Source of the DNA: DATAEG01 sp963703085
GTDB lineage: Bacteria; Actinomycetota; Actinomycetes; Mycobacteriales; Jatrophihabitantaceae
Reading direction: 5' to 3'
Assembly: GCA_963703085.1 (NCBI GenBank)
Contig: OY969789.1
Location: 3,224,001 to 3,288,000 of the forward strand
DNA length: 64,000 nucleotides
Numbering within the stretch: position 1 is the first letter of the stretch; each line of letters starts with the position of its first letter. Made by a program: the position numbers and the translations under genes. Positions 1 to 8,290 of this stretch are shown piece by piece. A model generated the notes under the pieces. That model had not been told where the DNA came from. It worked only from the letters and a program-made list of their open reading frames with translations, and did not search any database.

Positions 1-2
1 CC

Positions 3-491
3 GACGACACCGCGCGGCTGCTGCGCACCGTGCGTACCGATACCCGCACCGCGATCGGCGAGGTGCGCCGGGTGGTCGAGGATCTTCGGCCACCCGCGCT
101 TGCCGAGCTGGGGCTCGCCGGCGCGCTCGAGGCGCGAGCCGCGCAGATCGTCCGACGTGCCGATGGACATCCCCTGCACGTCACCGTGGAGGCCTCCGCG
201 CTGGACGGACTGCCACCGGCGATCGAGGTGGCCGCATACCGCATTGCGACCGAGGCCCTGAACAACATCGTCCGGCACTCCACGGCGACCGCGGTCCGCC
301 TGGCCGTCTGCCAGGACGGCGAGCTGCTCGTCGAGGTACTCGACAACGGAACCGATGCAGGCGCTTGGCTGCCCGGCGTCGGGATGACTGCCATGCGGGA
401 GCGCGCGAGCGAATTGGGCGGCACCTGCGAGATCGGGCCGTCCCAGTCAGGTGGCGCGGTCCGCGCGCGGCTACCGGTCGTGTTCGTATGA
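3..491 (+). CDS. Sensor histidine kinase, C-terminal part (cut by window edge)
   Basis: The reading frame is open from the first bases of the window, so the 5' part of the gene lies outside. About 162 residues remain. They hold the segment after the phosphoacceptor helix (VEDLRPPAL, typical of the HisKA_3/NarX-DesK class) and an HATPase_c domain with an N-box-like EALNNIVRHS and a G-box-like GVGMTAMRERASELGG. The phosphoacceptor His and any sensor or membrane segments are upstream and unseen. The stop overlaps the start of the next gene as ATGA, so the two form a kinase-regulator pair that is co-translated. The class is certain; the stimulus is unknown. Confidence 0.9.
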   Translation, partial: DDTARLLRTVRTDTRTAIGEVRRVVEDLRPPALAELGLAGALEARAAQIVRRADGHPLHVTVEASALDGLPPAIEVAAYRIATEALNNIVRHSTATAVRLAVCQDGELLVEVLDNGTDAGAWLPGVGMTAMRERASELGGTCEIGPSQSGGAVRARLPVVFV

Positions 492-1135
492 TCCGGGTCC
501 TCATCGCCGACGACCATCCGGTGATGCGTAACGGCCTGGCCGCCGTCCTCGGCTCGGTCGGTGACATGGAGATCGTTGCTGTCGCCTCCGACGGTCGCGA
601 GGCGGTCAAGGAGGCGGTGTTGACGAAGCCGCACGTCGCCCTCATCGATTTGCAGATGCCCAATCTCGATGGCTTCGCCGCGCTTCGTGAGATCAACCGA
701 CTTGTGCCCGGCACCGCGCTCTGCGTGCTCACCATGTTCGATGACGACGATTCGCTGTTCGCCGCCATGAAGGCCGGTGCGCAGGGATACCTGCTCAAAG
801 GTGCCGAGCAGGAGGACATCACTCGGGCGGTACGCGCCGTGCACGCCGGCGAAGCGGTGTTCGGACCGGGTGTGGCGCAGCGCATCCTGCAGCAACTCAC
901 TGCCCCGGCGCGTCCCGCGCGCGGATTCCCGGAGCTCACCGACCGGGAGTACGAGGTGTTGGATCTGCTCGCTGGTGGCCTCACCACCCGCGCCATCGCC
1001 GACCGTCTCGGCATTGCCCCGAAGACGGTCAGCAACCTGGTGTCCAACACTCTGGGCAAGCTGCGCCTCGCCGACCGCGCTCAGGCAGCGGTCGTCGGGC
1101 GCGACGCCGGCCTGGGTCGTGGCAGTCGGCCCTGA
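488..1135 (+). CDS. NarL/LuxR-family response regulator
   Basis: This 215-aa protein is the DNA-binding partner of the upstream histidine kinase. The receiver domain (residues 1-120) has the acidic pair D8/D9, the phosphoacceptor D54 in ALIDLQMPNLDG and the conserved K104 in YLLKG. A LuxR-type HTH follows (about 148-200: LTDREYEVLDLLAGGLTTR, then a recognition helix around APKTVSNLVSNTLGKL). The ATG at 488 is chosen because it overlaps the kinase stop (ATGA) and begins exactly at the receiver strand MIRVLIADDHP. Targets are not visible; no other promoter here carries an obvious matching site. Confidence 0.95.
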   Translation: MIRVLIADDHPVMRNGLAAVLGSVGDMEIVAVASDGREAVKEAVLTKPHVALIDLQMPNLDGFAALREINRLVPGTALCVLTMFDDDDSLFAAMKAGAQGYLLKGAEQEDITRAVRAVHAGEAVFGPGVAQRILQQLTAPARPARGFPELTDREYEVLDLLAGGLTTRAIADRLGIAPKTVSNLVSNTLGKLRLADRAQAAVVGRDAGLGRGSRP

Positions 1136-1161
1136 CCCGGGCGCGGTGCACAATCATCGTC

Positions 1162-2112
1162 ATGCAGAGATGGCGCGGGCTCGGCGATGTGCCGACGGGC
1201 TGGGGGCGCTGCGTCGTCACCATCGGAGTCTTCGACGGCGTGCACCTCGGGCATGCCGAGCTCATCGGCGCCGCGGTCAAAACGGCGGCCGAGCAGGGCC
1301 TGCCGTGTGTGGTGCTCACCTTCGACCCGCATCCGTCCGAGGTGATCCGGCCGGGCAGCCACCCGCCGGTGCTCACCACGGTGCCGCGCAAGGCGGAGCT
1401 GGTGGAGCAGCTCGGGGTTGACGTGCTGTGTGTGCTGCCGTTCACGGTGGCGTTCTCCCGGCTCAGCCCGGCGGAGTTCGCCCACGAGACGCTCGTCGAC
1501 GGGCTGCACGCCGCCGCGGTTCTGGTGGGGGAGAACTTCACCTTCGGATACAAGGCCGCCGGTGACGTGGCGGAGCTGGCCCGGCTCGGTGCGACGTTCG
1601 GGTTCAGCGTGCGTGGGGTGGGCCTGGTCGCCGGCGCGGACGCGACGCTCTCGGCCACGTATGTGCGCTCCTGCGTCGAGGCCGGCGACGTCGCCGCTGC
1701 GGCTCGCGCCCTGGGCCGGCCCTTCCGGCTGGACGGGGTGGTGGTGCGCGGCGACCAGCGCGGCCGGCTGCTCGGCTATCCGACCGCGAATCTGCGGCTG
1801 GACAGGTATGCCGCCGTTCCGGCCGACGGCGTCTACGCCGGGCGGGCGGTCCGGCTGGACGAGCACGGTGGCACAGCAGACCGGCCCACCCTGGCACCGG
1901 CGGCGATCTCTATCGGTACGAATCCGACGTTTGAGGGCAAACAGCGACAGGTGGAGGCCTACCTGCTCGACTTCGCTGCCGACCTCTACGGCGACGGGCT
2001 CGGCATCGAGTTCACCCACCGGCTCCGGGGCATGGAGAAGTTCGACTCGATCGACGACCTGACCGCCCAGATGGCCGATGACGTGGCTCGGACCCGGGAA
2101 CTGGTAACCTGA
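1162..2112 (+). CDS. ribF: Bifunctional riboflavin kinase / FAD synthetase RibF
   Basis: RibF phosphorylates riboflavin to FMN and adenylates FMN to FAD in the cytoplasm. The 316-aa length is normal for the family. The N-terminal adenylyltransferase domain starts with VTIGVFDGVHLGH, the HxGH nucleotidyltransferase motif (H28, H31). The C-terminal riboflavin kinase domain begins near residue 185 with GRPF and contains GYPTAN and the SIGTNPTF segment. The ATG gives the family-typical beginning MQRWRGL. Only 26 bp separate it from the response regulator, but the sequence CACAAT 7 nt before the ATG could be a leaderless -10. No FMN riboswitch fits in this gap. The ribF-rpsO-pnp order matches mycobacteria. 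Confidence 0.97.
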   Translation: MQRWRGLGDVPTGWGRCVVTIGVFDGVHLGHAELIGAAVKTAAEQGLPCVVLTFDPHPSEVIRPGSHPPVLTTVPRKAELVEQLGVDVLCVLPFTVAFSRLSPAEFAHETLVDGLHAAAVLVGENFTFGYKAAGDVAELARLGATFGFSVRGVGLVAGADATLSATYVRSCVEAGDVAAAARALGRPFRLDGVVVRGDQRGRLLGYPTANLRLDRYAAVPADGVYAGRAVRLDEHGGTADRPTLAPAAISIGTNPTFEGKQRQVEAYLLDFAADLYGDGLGIEFTHRLRGMEKFDSIDDLTAQMADDVARTRELVT

Positions 2113-2222
2113 GCACGCGCCTGCGGACGAATTCGCGCAGGCCGACACGCAGTGTGCGTTTCCCTCCCGCCGTGGCTGATACCGGTGGGACGCCCCTGCA
2201 CCGACCACGAAGGAGACGTGTC
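2113..2222 (+). promoter_or_regulatory. rpsO leader with two small hairpins
   Basis: The 110-nt gap before rpsO can form a 7-bp stem (2119-2125 with 2136-2142) and a second short stem around 2145-2159 (ACGCA/TGCGT). S15 autoregulation through its own mRNA leader is known in several phyla, and this is the expected place for such an element. No specific S15-binding fold can be recognised by eye. The first hairpin could equally be a weak terminator of ribF. A good ribosome binding site, AAGGAG at 2210-2215, precedes the ATG by 7 nt. Confidence 0.3.
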
Positions 2223-2492
2223 ATGCCGCTGGCAAACGACGTCAAGAAGCAGATCATCACCGAGCACGGCTCCAACGAGGGCGACACCGGTTCGCCCGAG
2301 GTGCAAATTGCAATGCTCAGCCGCAGGATCAGCGATCTCACCGAACACCTGCGCGAGCACAAGCACGACCACCACAGCCGCCGCGGCCTGATGCTGCTGG
2401 TCGGCCAGCGCCGCCGGCTGCTCAACTACCTGGCGCGCATCGACATCAACCGCTACCGCGCGCTGATCGAGAAGCTCGGACTGCGCCGCTAA
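2223..2492 (+). CDS. rpsO: 30S ribosomal protein S15
   Basis: This 89-aa protein is full-length S15, which binds 16S rRNA early in 30S assembly. Conserved blocks are visible: TGSPEVQIAMLSRRI, the HKHDHHSRRGL loop that contacts the rRNA junction, and the C-terminal RRRLLNYL...YRALIEKLGLRR. The ATG at 2223 is selected over upstream in-frame starts because of AAGGAG at 2210-2215 and because it gives the normal N-terminus. A strong hairpin follows the stop directly. Confidence 0.98.
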   Translation: MPLANDVKKQIITEHGSNEGDTGSPEVQIAMLSRRISDLTEHLREHKHDHHSRRGLMLLVGQRRRLLNYLARIDINRYRALIEKLGLRR

Positions 2493-2500
2493 TGACTCCC

Positions 2501-2531
2501 GCCGGGGTCACCCGCTTCGGGTGGCTCCGGC
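2501..2531 (+). terminator. Hairpin after rpsO (terminator or attenuator before pnp)
   Basis: A 13-bp stem (GCCGGGGTCACCC at 2501-2513 with 2519-2531, two G-U wobbles) closes a 5-nt loop, starting 9 nt after the rpsO stop. There is no U-tract, as is common for actinobacterial terminators. In other bacteria the rpsO-pnp spacer carries a partial terminator and RNase III site that set PNPase level, so read-through into pnp is likely. Confidence 0.7.
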
Positions 2532-2778
2532 GATCCACATGACAATCACATAGATTTCACCAGCGCCGAAGTGCCTTCGCGGTGCAAACGTGGCCATCGG
2601 CCCGCCCGAGGCCGGTCCTCGGTAGTGGCGCCCGGATGCAGAACAGCAATCCGGCCGCTTCGATCGAAGACCGGCGAACCCGCAGGTCAGTGAGCCCACG
2701 TTGTGCCGTCGGACCCGCTCCGGCACCACCCGTGGACGCCCCGCGTCCGCGCACAACAGAAAGGGCTGACACCAACCA

Positions 2779-4998
2779 ATGTCAGACACGACAACAGTCG
2801 ATGGAGTGACCACCGCGGTCGCCACCCTCGACAACGGTTCCTTCGGAACCCGCACCATCCGCTTCGAGACGGGTCGGCTGGCCAAGCAGGCCGCCGGCTC
2901 CGTCGCCGCCTACCTCGACGAGGACACCATGCTGTTGTCGGCCACCACGGCCGGCAAGAGCCCCCGCGAAGGCCTCGACTTCTTCCCGCTCACGGTGGAC
3001 GTCGAGGAGCGCATGTATGCCGCTGGCCGCATTCCCGGGTCGTTCTTCCGCCGTGAGGGCCGTCCGTCCGAGGACGCCATCCTCACCTGCCGGCTGATCG
3101 ACCGGCCGCTGCGCCCGACCTTCAAGAAGGGCCTGCGCAACGAGGTTCAGGTCGTCATCACGGTAATGGCGCTCAACCCGGAGCACGCCTACGACGTGCT
3201 CGCCATCAACGCGGCTTCGGCGTCCACGCAGATCTCCGGCCTTCCGTTCAGCGGACCGGTCGGCGGCACCCGCGTCGCGCTCATCGACGGCCAGTGGGTC
3301 GGCTTCCCGACCCAGTCCGAACTCGAGCGCGCCACCTTCGACATGGTCGTGGCCGGTCGAGTGCTGGACAACGGCGATGTCGCGATCATGATGGTCGAGG
3401 CGGAGGCCACCGAAGGCACCCTCGAGCTGCTCGCCGGTGGCGCCACCAAGCCCACCGAAGAGGTCGTCGCGCAGGGACTCGAGGCAGCCAAGCCGTTCAT
3501 TGCGGAGCTGTGCCGGGCCCAGTCCGAGCTGGCCACCCAGGCAGCGAAGCCGACCGCCGAGTTCCCGGTCTTCCTCGACTACGAGGACGACGTGTACGAG
3601 GCCGTTGCCGGTGCTTACACCGATGCCACCGCGCAGGCGCTGACCATCGTCGACAAGCTCGACCGCGAGGCCAAGCTCGACGAGATCAAGGCGCAGGCGA
3701 AGTCCGAACTCGGTGCCACCTTCGAGGGACGCGAGAAGGAGATCAGTGCGGCCTTCCGTGCGGTCACCAAGAAGTCGGTCCGCCAGCGCATCCTGCGCGA
3801 GAAGGTCCGTATCGACGGCCGTGGCCTCACCGACATCCGGACCCTGTCCGCCGAGGTCGAGGTGCTGCCGCGGGTGCACGGCTCGGCGTTGTTCGAGCGC
3901 GGCGAGACGCAGATCCTGGGCGTCACCACGCTGAACATGTTGGGGCTGGAGCAGAAGCTCGACACGCTCAGCCCGAACCGCACCAAGCGCTACATGCACA
4001 ACTACAACTTCCCGCCGTACTCGACCGGTGAGACCGGTCGGGTCGGCTCGCCGAAGCGCCGCGAGATCGGGCACGGTGCACTCGCCGAACGGGCGCTGAT
4101 TCCGGTGCTGCCCAGTCGCGAGGAGTTCCCGTACGCGATCCGTCAGGTCTCGGAGGCCCTCGGTTCGAACGGCTCCACCTCGATGGGTTCGGTCTGCGCG
4201 TCCACGCTGGCTCTGCTCAACGCCGGCGTGCCGATCAAGGCGCCGGTTGCCGGCATTGCAATGGGCCTGGTCAGCGACGAGGTCGACGGCAAGACCGAGT
4301 ACGTCGCGCTGACGGACATTCTCGGTGCCGAGGACGCCTTCGGCGACATGGACTTCAAGGTCGCCGGTACCAAGGAGTTCGTCACCGCGCTGCAGCTGGA
4401 CACCAAGCTGGACGGCATCCCGTCCGACGTGCTGGCCGCAGCGCTCACCCAGGCCCGCGACGCCCGGCTGCACATCCTGGACGTGATGGCCGAGGCCATC
4501 GACGCCCCGGACGAGATGAGCCCGTACGCGCCGCGCGTCACCGTGGTGAAGATCCCGGTCGACAAGATCGGGGCGGTCATCGGGCCGAAGGGCGCGATGA
4601 TCAACTCGATCCAGGACGACACCGGCGCGCAGATCAGCATCGAGGACGACGGCACGATCTACGTCGGCGCCGCCGATGGCCCGTCCGCCGCGGCTGCGGT
4701 GGATCTGATCAACGCCATCGCGAATCCGCAGATGCCCAAGGTGGGTGAGCGGTTCCTGGGCACGGTAGTCAAGACCGCCGCGTTCGGTGCCTTCGTCTCC
4801 TTGCTGCCCGGCCGCGACGGCCTGGTGCACATCAGCAAGCTGGGCAACGGCAAGCGCATCGGTAAGGTCGAGGACGTCGTGAACGTCGGCGACAAGCTGC
4901 AGGTCGAGATCACCGAGATCGACGGCCGCGGCAAGATCAGCCTCGTCCCGGTCCGTGAGGACGCCCCCGCCGAGGAGGCCCCGGCGCCGGTCAGCTAG
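2779..4998 (+). CDS. pnp: Polyribonucleotide nucleotidyltransferase (PNPase/GpsI)
   Basis: PNPase is the 3'-5' phosphorolytic exoribonuclease of mRNA turnover. At 739 aa the protein is full length. It has two RNase PH-like domains; the catalytic second one includes IRTLSAEVEVLPRVHGSALF and the GSNGSTSMGSVCAS segment. A KH domain follows (VGAVIGPKGAMI-type core in KIGAVIGPKGAMINSIQ, around residues 590-640), then a C-terminal S1 domain (FLGTVVKTAAFGAFVSLLPG...LVHISKLG). The ATG at 2779 gives the actinobacterial start; an AGAAAGGG stretch lies roughly 15 nt upstream. It sits 286 bp after rpsO and is followed by a strong terminator. Confidence 0.98.
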   Translation: MSDTTTVDGVTTAVATLDNGSFGTRTIRFETGRLAKQAAGSVAAYLDEDTMLLSATTAGKSPREGLDFFPLTVDVEERMYAAGRIPGSFFRREGRPSEDAILTCRLIDRPLRPTFKKGLRNEVQVVITVMALNPEHAYDVLAINAASASTQISGLPFSGPVGGTRVALIDGQWVGFPTQSELERATFDMVVAGRVLDNGDVAIMMVEAEATEGTLELLAGGATKPTEEVVAQGLEAAKPFIAELCRAQSELATQAAKPTAEFPVFLDYEDDVYEAVAGAYTDATAQALTIVDKLDREAKLDEIKAQAKSELGATFEGREKEISAAFRAVTKKSVRQRILREKVRIDGRGLTDIRTLSAEVEVLPRVHGSALFERGETQILGVTTLNMLGLEQKLDTLSPNRTKRYMHNYNFPPYSTGETGRVGSPKRREIGHGALAERALIPVLPSREEFPYAIRQVSEALGSNGSTSMGSVCASTLALLNAGVPIKAPVAGIAMGLVSDEVDGKTEYVALTDILGAEDAFGDMDFKVAGTKEFVTALQLDTKLDGIPSDVLAAALTQARDARLHILDVMAEAIDAPDEMSPYAPRVTVVKIPVDKIGAVIGPKGAMINSIQDDTGAQISIEDDGTIYVGAADGPSAAAAVDLINAIANPQMPKVGERFLGTVVKTAAFGAFVSLLPGRDGLVHISKLGNGKRIGKVEDVVNVGDKLQVEITEIDGRGKISLVPVREDAPAEEAPAPVS

Positions 4999-5013
4999 TC
5001 CGAGCAGCAACAT

Positions 5014-5046
5014 CACTGCCCCCGAGCGTCTCGCTCGGGGGCAGTG
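5014..5046 (+). terminator. Strong hairpin terminator after pnp
   Basis: A perfect 15-bp inverted repeat (CACTGCCCCCGAGCG, 5014-5028, with 5032-5046) around a 3-nt loop lies 16 nt after the pnp stop. It has no U-tract but is very GC-rich, the usual actinobacterial form. Confidence 0.85.
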
Positions 5047-5116
5047 GTCGTTATCGGCGACGATCGATTCGGGTTCGAAGAGCGAACCGTGGGAATCGGT
5101 GCGAGAGCACAAGCGG

Positions 5117-5122
5117 TACCTT
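5117..5122 (+). promoter_or_regulatory. Candidate leaderless -10 (TACCTT) for the macro-domain gene
   Basis: TACCTT matches TANNNT and ends 8 nt before the ATG at 5131. No Shine-Dalgarno sequence is present, so transcription probably starts at or next to the ATG. Confidence 0.5.
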
Positions 5123-5130
5123 GATCGGCC

Positions 5131-5634
5131 ATGGCGTGCACCGTGCTTTTGGGCGACATCACCGAGCAGAGCGCCGACGCCATCGTCAACGCGGCGAACA
5201 GCTCGCTGCTGGGCGGCGGCGGCGTGGACGGTGCGATCCATCGCCGCGGCGGCCCGAGCATCTTGGCCGAGTGTCGCCGGCTGCGAGCGGAGCAGTATCC
5301 GCAGGGCCTGCCCACCGGGCAGGCGGTCGCGACCACGGCAGGTAACCTCGACGCGCGCTGGGTGATCCACACCGTCGGGCCGGTGTACTCACCTCGCGAG
5401 GACCGCAGCGAGCTGCTGCACGACTGCTACCGCAATTCGCTCAGCGTTGCAGCAGAACTCGGGGCGGCTTCGGTGGCGTTCCCGCTGGTGTCGGCCGGCA
5501 TCTACGGCTGGCCTCACGACGATGCGCTGCGAATCGCGATCGGGGAGCTGTCATCGAGTGAGCTGGACGGCCGACTGGTTGTGTTCTCCCAGTCCCTGTA
5601 CGAGAAGGCACAGGGGATCGTCGGGCCCGGGTGA
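5131..5634 (+). CDS. Macro-domain protein (ADP-ribose / O-acetyl-ADP-ribose hydrolase type)
   Basis: Macro domains of this MacroD-like class bind ADP-ribose and remove it from proteins or hydrolyse O-acetyl-ADP-ribose. The 167-aa protein is essentially one domain: GDITEQSADAIVNAANSSL (residues 8-26, ADP-ribose contact), the glycine loop GGGGVDGAIH (28-37) with the catalytic-region Asp, PTGQAVATTAGNL (61-73) and the second phosphate loop SAGIYGWP (121-128). It is a single gene between the pnp terminator and the M16 peptidase gene and has its own promoter. Family assignment is firm; the physiological substrate is not known. Confidence 0.93.
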   Translation: MACTVLLGDITEQSADAIVNAANSSLLGGGGVDGAIHRRGGPSILAECRRLRAEQYPQGLPTGQAVATTAGNLDARWVIHTVGPVYSPREDRSELLHDCYRNSLSVAAELGAASVAFPLVSAGIYGWPHDDALRIAIGELSSSELDGRLVVFSQSLYEKAQGIVGPG

Positions 5635-5666
5635 CGCGCCGATTCTGCCGTCGTAGCGGATCGCAC

Positions 5667-5672
5667 TAGGCT
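5667..5672 (+). promoter_or_regulatory. Leaderless -10 (TAGGCT) for the M16 peptidase gene
   Basis: TAGGCT lies 6 nt before the ATG at 5679, with no other ribosome binding signal. This is the standard leaderless layout repeated through the window. Confidence 0.6.
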
Positions 5673-5678
5673 CGGAGA

Positions 5679-6989
5679 ATGTCGACGGTGACCCGGAGCA
5701 CCCGATTGCGCGCGTCCGGCGGCGGCGTGATCTCCCGATCAGTGTTGCCCAGCGGCCTGCGAGTCATCACCGAGTCGATGGCCGGAGCCCGCAGCGCGAG
5801 CGTGGGCATCTGGGTCGGCGTCGGGTCCGCCGACGAGGCGCCGAGCGTTGCCGGAGCCAGCCACTACCTCGAACACCTTCTCTTCAAGGGCACCGCGAGC
5901 CGCAGCGCTTTGCAGATCGCGACGGCAATCGACGCAGTGGGCGGTGAACTGAATGCGTTCACCGAGAAGGAGCACACCTGCTACTACGCCACGGTGCTCG
6001 ACCGCGACCTGCCGCTGGCCGTCGAGGTCGTCGCCGACGTAGTGCTGAACGCAACCGTCAGCGAGCAGGACGTCGACGTGGAACGGGCCGTGGTGCTCGA
6101 GGAGATCGCCATGCGCGACGACGACCCGGCCGACCTCGTGCATGACGAGTTCGCCAGTGCGCTGCTGGGTGACACGCCGTTCGGCAGGCCGATCCTCGGC
6201 ACCAACGAGTCGATCGCCGCATTGCGGCGCAGCCAGGTCGCCGGCTACTACCACCGTCGCTACCAGCTGCCGAAGATGGTCGTGGCCATCGCCGGGGCGG
6301 TGGAGCACAAGACCGCGGTCGCCCTGGTGAAGCGAGCGTTCGGCGGGCACCTGACCGGCGCGGCGAGTCCGGTCGAACCGAGGCACGGGACGCCGCTGCC
6401 GACCCGGCCCGCGCAGCCGGTGCGGGTGGTCAGCCAGGACACCGAGCAGGCCAACCTGCTGCTCGGGATGGCGGGTCTCTCCCGGCATGACGACGAACGG
6501 TTCGCGCTCGGCGTGCTGTCCACGGCGCTCGGCGGTGGGATGAGTTCCCGGTTGTTCCAGCGCATCCGAGAGGATCGCGGGCTGGCCTACTCGGTGTACT
6601 CGTTCGCCGCGCAATTCGCCGCCGGTGGCATCTTCGGGTTGTACGCCGGATGCCAGCCGGGCAAGGCTGACGAGGTGCTGTCGATCATGCAGCAGGAGCT
6701 GGCCGACGTCGCCACGCACGGAATGTCGGCCGACGAGGTGGAACGCGGGAAGGGGCAGCTGCGCGGCGCAACTGTGCTCGGCCTGGAGGACCCGTCGTCG
6801 CGGATGTCGCGCATCGGCAAGAGCGAACTGGGCTACGGCGACGTACTGGGCGTGGACGACCTGCTGGCCCGGATCGACGCGGTCACTCCCGCTGCGCTGG
6901 CCGACCTGGCCGCCGATCTCCTGAACCGACCGCGGTGTCTGACCGTGGTGGGTCCGTTCGGGACGCATGACTTCGACGGTCACGAATGA
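5679..6989 (+). CDS. M16 family zinc metallopeptidase (PepR/mitochondrial processing peptidase-like)
   Basis: This 436-aa protein belongs to the inverzincin M16B family. The zinc motif HxxEH is intact at H62-Y-L-E65-H66, and the third ligand Glu is expected in the downstream VLEEIAMRDDDP helix (about residue 140). The C-terminal half (LAYSVYSFAAQFAAGGIFGLYAG) is the non-catalytic M16 repeat with the substrate-clamping loop. The gene follows pnp as pepR does in mycobacteria. Substrates are undefined; a housekeeping role in peptide turnover is usually assumed. It ends just upstream of dapB: an ATG at 6967 overlaps, but the better dapB start is at 7015. Confidence 0.93.
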   Translation: MSTVTRSTRLRASGGGVISRSVLPSGLRVITESMAGARSASVGIWVGVGSADEAPSVAGASHYLEHLLFKGTASRSALQIATAIDAVGGELNAFTEKEHTCYYATVLDRDLPLAVEVVADVVLNATVSEQDVDVERAVVLEEIAMRDDDPADLVHDEFASALLGDTPFGRPILGTNESIAALRRSQVAGYYHRRYQLPKMVVAIAGAVEHKTAVALVKRAFGGHLTGAASPVEPRHGTPLPTRPAQPVRVVSQDTEQANLLLGMAGLSRHDDERFALGVLSTALGGGMSSRLFQRIREDRGLAYSVYSFAAQFAAGGIFGLYAGCQPGKADEVLSIMQQELADVATHGMSADEVERGKGQLRGATVLGLEDPSSRMSRIGKSELGYGDVLGVDDLLARIDAVTPAALADLAADLLNRPRCLTVVGPFGTHDFDGHE

Positions 6990-7014
6990 GCGCCGCTGCG
7001 ACGGAGGACGCACG

Positions 7015-7785
7015 ATGACTGAGGCAGTGAGCCCTGCCGAGCAAGTTCGGATCGGGGTACTCGGCGGCCGCGGCCGGATGGGTCAGCAGGTCTGCCAGGC
7101 CGTCATCGCCGAGCCGGACCTCGAGTTGGTTGCCGTTGTCGATGCCGGCGACTGGCTGTTCAGCGTGGCCGACGCGGGAGCTCAGGTGGTGGTCGACTTC
7201 ACCCATCCCGACGTCGTCATGGACAACATCCGCTTCGCGGTGGACCAGGGCATCCACGCGGTTGTCGGCACCACCGGGATGACCGAGCAACGTCTGGATA
7301 CCGTGCGCGAGTGGCTGCAGGACACGCCTGGTGTCGGCGTCATCGTGGCACCGAACTTCGCGATCGGTGCGGTGTTGACTATGCGGTTCGCGCAGATCGC
7401 CGCGCGCTTCTACCCGTCCGCAGAGGTGATCGAGCTGCACCATCCGGAGAAGGTCGATGCGCCGAGCGGTACCGCCGCGCGGACCGCACAGCTCATCGCG
7501 CAGGTCCGCGCTGAGGCTTCACTCGGAGCCGTCCCGGACGCCACGACCCAGGAAGCCGCCGGCGCCCGCGGGGCAGAGGTGGCCGGAATCCGGGTGCACT
7601 CGGTGCGGCTGGCCGGGCTGGTCGCGCACCAAGAGGTGTTGTTCGGAACCGAGGGCGAGACGTTGACCCTGCGGCACGACTCGTTGCACCGTTCGTCGTT
7701 CATGCCCGGCGTGCTGACGGCGGTTCGATCCGTTGCTTCACGCCCCGGGCTGACCGTGGGGCTGGAACCGCTCCTCGGGCTGTGA
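7015..7785 (+). CDS. dapB: 4-hydroxy-tetrahydrodipicolinate reductase DapB
   Basis: DapB reduces the dihydrodipicolinate precursor in the lysine/diaminopimelate pathway using NAD(P)H. The 256-aa protein has the nucleotide loop GGRGRMG (residues 17-23), the GTTGM segment (85-89), APNFAIG (112-118), and the signature ELHHPEKVDAPSGTA (140-154), which holds the catalytic His pair and the Lys. The start at 7015 is preceded by GGAGG at 7003-7007 with 7-nt spacing; an in-frame ATG at 6967 lacks this and would overlap the peptidase gene. The stop overlaps the GTG of the next gene (GTGA), so the two are translationally coupled. Confidence 0.96.
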   Translation: MTEAVSPAEQVRIGVLGGRGRMGQQVCQAVIAEPDLELVAVVDAGDWLFSVADAGAQVVVDFTHPDVVMDNIRFAVDQGIHAVVGTTGMTEQRLDTVREWLQDTPGVGVIVAPNFAIGAVLTMRFAQIAARFYPSAEVIELHHPEKVDAPSGTAARTAQLIAQVRAEASLGAVPDATTQEAAGARGAEVAGIRVHSVRLAGLVAHQEVLFGTEGETLTLRHDSLHRSSFMPGVLTAVRSVASRPGLTVGLEPLLGL

Positions 7786-8252
7786 CGACACCGAGGTCAC
7801 GCTTCCGCCGGCGGCCCCAGGCGGTCGTTGCCCTCCTCGGGTTCGCGCTGGCGGTGTACCTGGCGCTGATTGCGTGGCGCGGGGTGTTCTTGCTCAGCCA
7901 GTCACGGTGGGAGCTGCGGCTGCTCGGGGTGGCCGTGTTGCTGCTCCCGCTGGTCGGAGTGTGGGTCGTGATCGCCGAGCTGCGCTTCGGTCGGGCGACC
8001 CAGCGGTTGGCGGCCCAACTTGCAGACGACACCGCCGAACTCGCCGCCGAGGACTTGCCGCGCAGGCCGTCCGGCAGAGTCGATCGCCGCGCAGCCGACG
8101 CGCTGTTCGCCGACCGACGTGCCGCGGTGCAGGCCGACCCGGAGCAGTGGCGCGGCTGGTACCGGTTGGCCGTCGCCTACGACCTGGCCGGTGATCGCCG
8201 CCGCGCCCGGGAAGCCATGCGGACCGCGATCGCGAAGCACGACGGGAATTGA
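7782..8252 (+). CDS. Small membrane protein encoded next to dapB
   Basis: The 156-aa protein starts at a GTG overlapping the dapB stop. Two hydrophobic helices (about residues 14-34 and 45-66) are followed by a charged cytoplasmic tail of some 90 residues. That tail ends in a helical pair (AVQADPEQWRGWYRLAVAYDLAGDRRRAREAMRTAI) resembling a single TPR. A protein of this size and layout sits beside dapB in mycobacteria as well, so the pairing is conserved. No function can be assigned from sequence. Confidence 0.85.
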   Translation: MTTPRSRFRRRPQAVVALLGFALAVYLALIAWRGVFLLSQSRWELRLLGVAVLLLPLVGVWVVIAELRFGRATQRLAAQLADDTAELAAEDLPRRPSGRVDRRAADALFADRRAAVQADPEQWRGWYRLAVAYDLAGDRRRAREAMRTAIAKHDGN

Positions 8253-8290
8253 GCGAGGCAGTACTCGGCAGGACCCCGACTCGTACCGGG

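Noticed and set aside
1136..1161. FMN riboswitch before ribF
   Set aside because: Only 26 bp are available and no conserved RFN-like stems are present.
2782..5370. Very long open frame on the minus strand opposite pnp, and similar long antisense frames opposite glgB, glgP, gatB and ilvD
   Set aside because: They mirror real genes in high-GC DNA, are Arg/His/Asp-rich without any domain text, and have no start signals.
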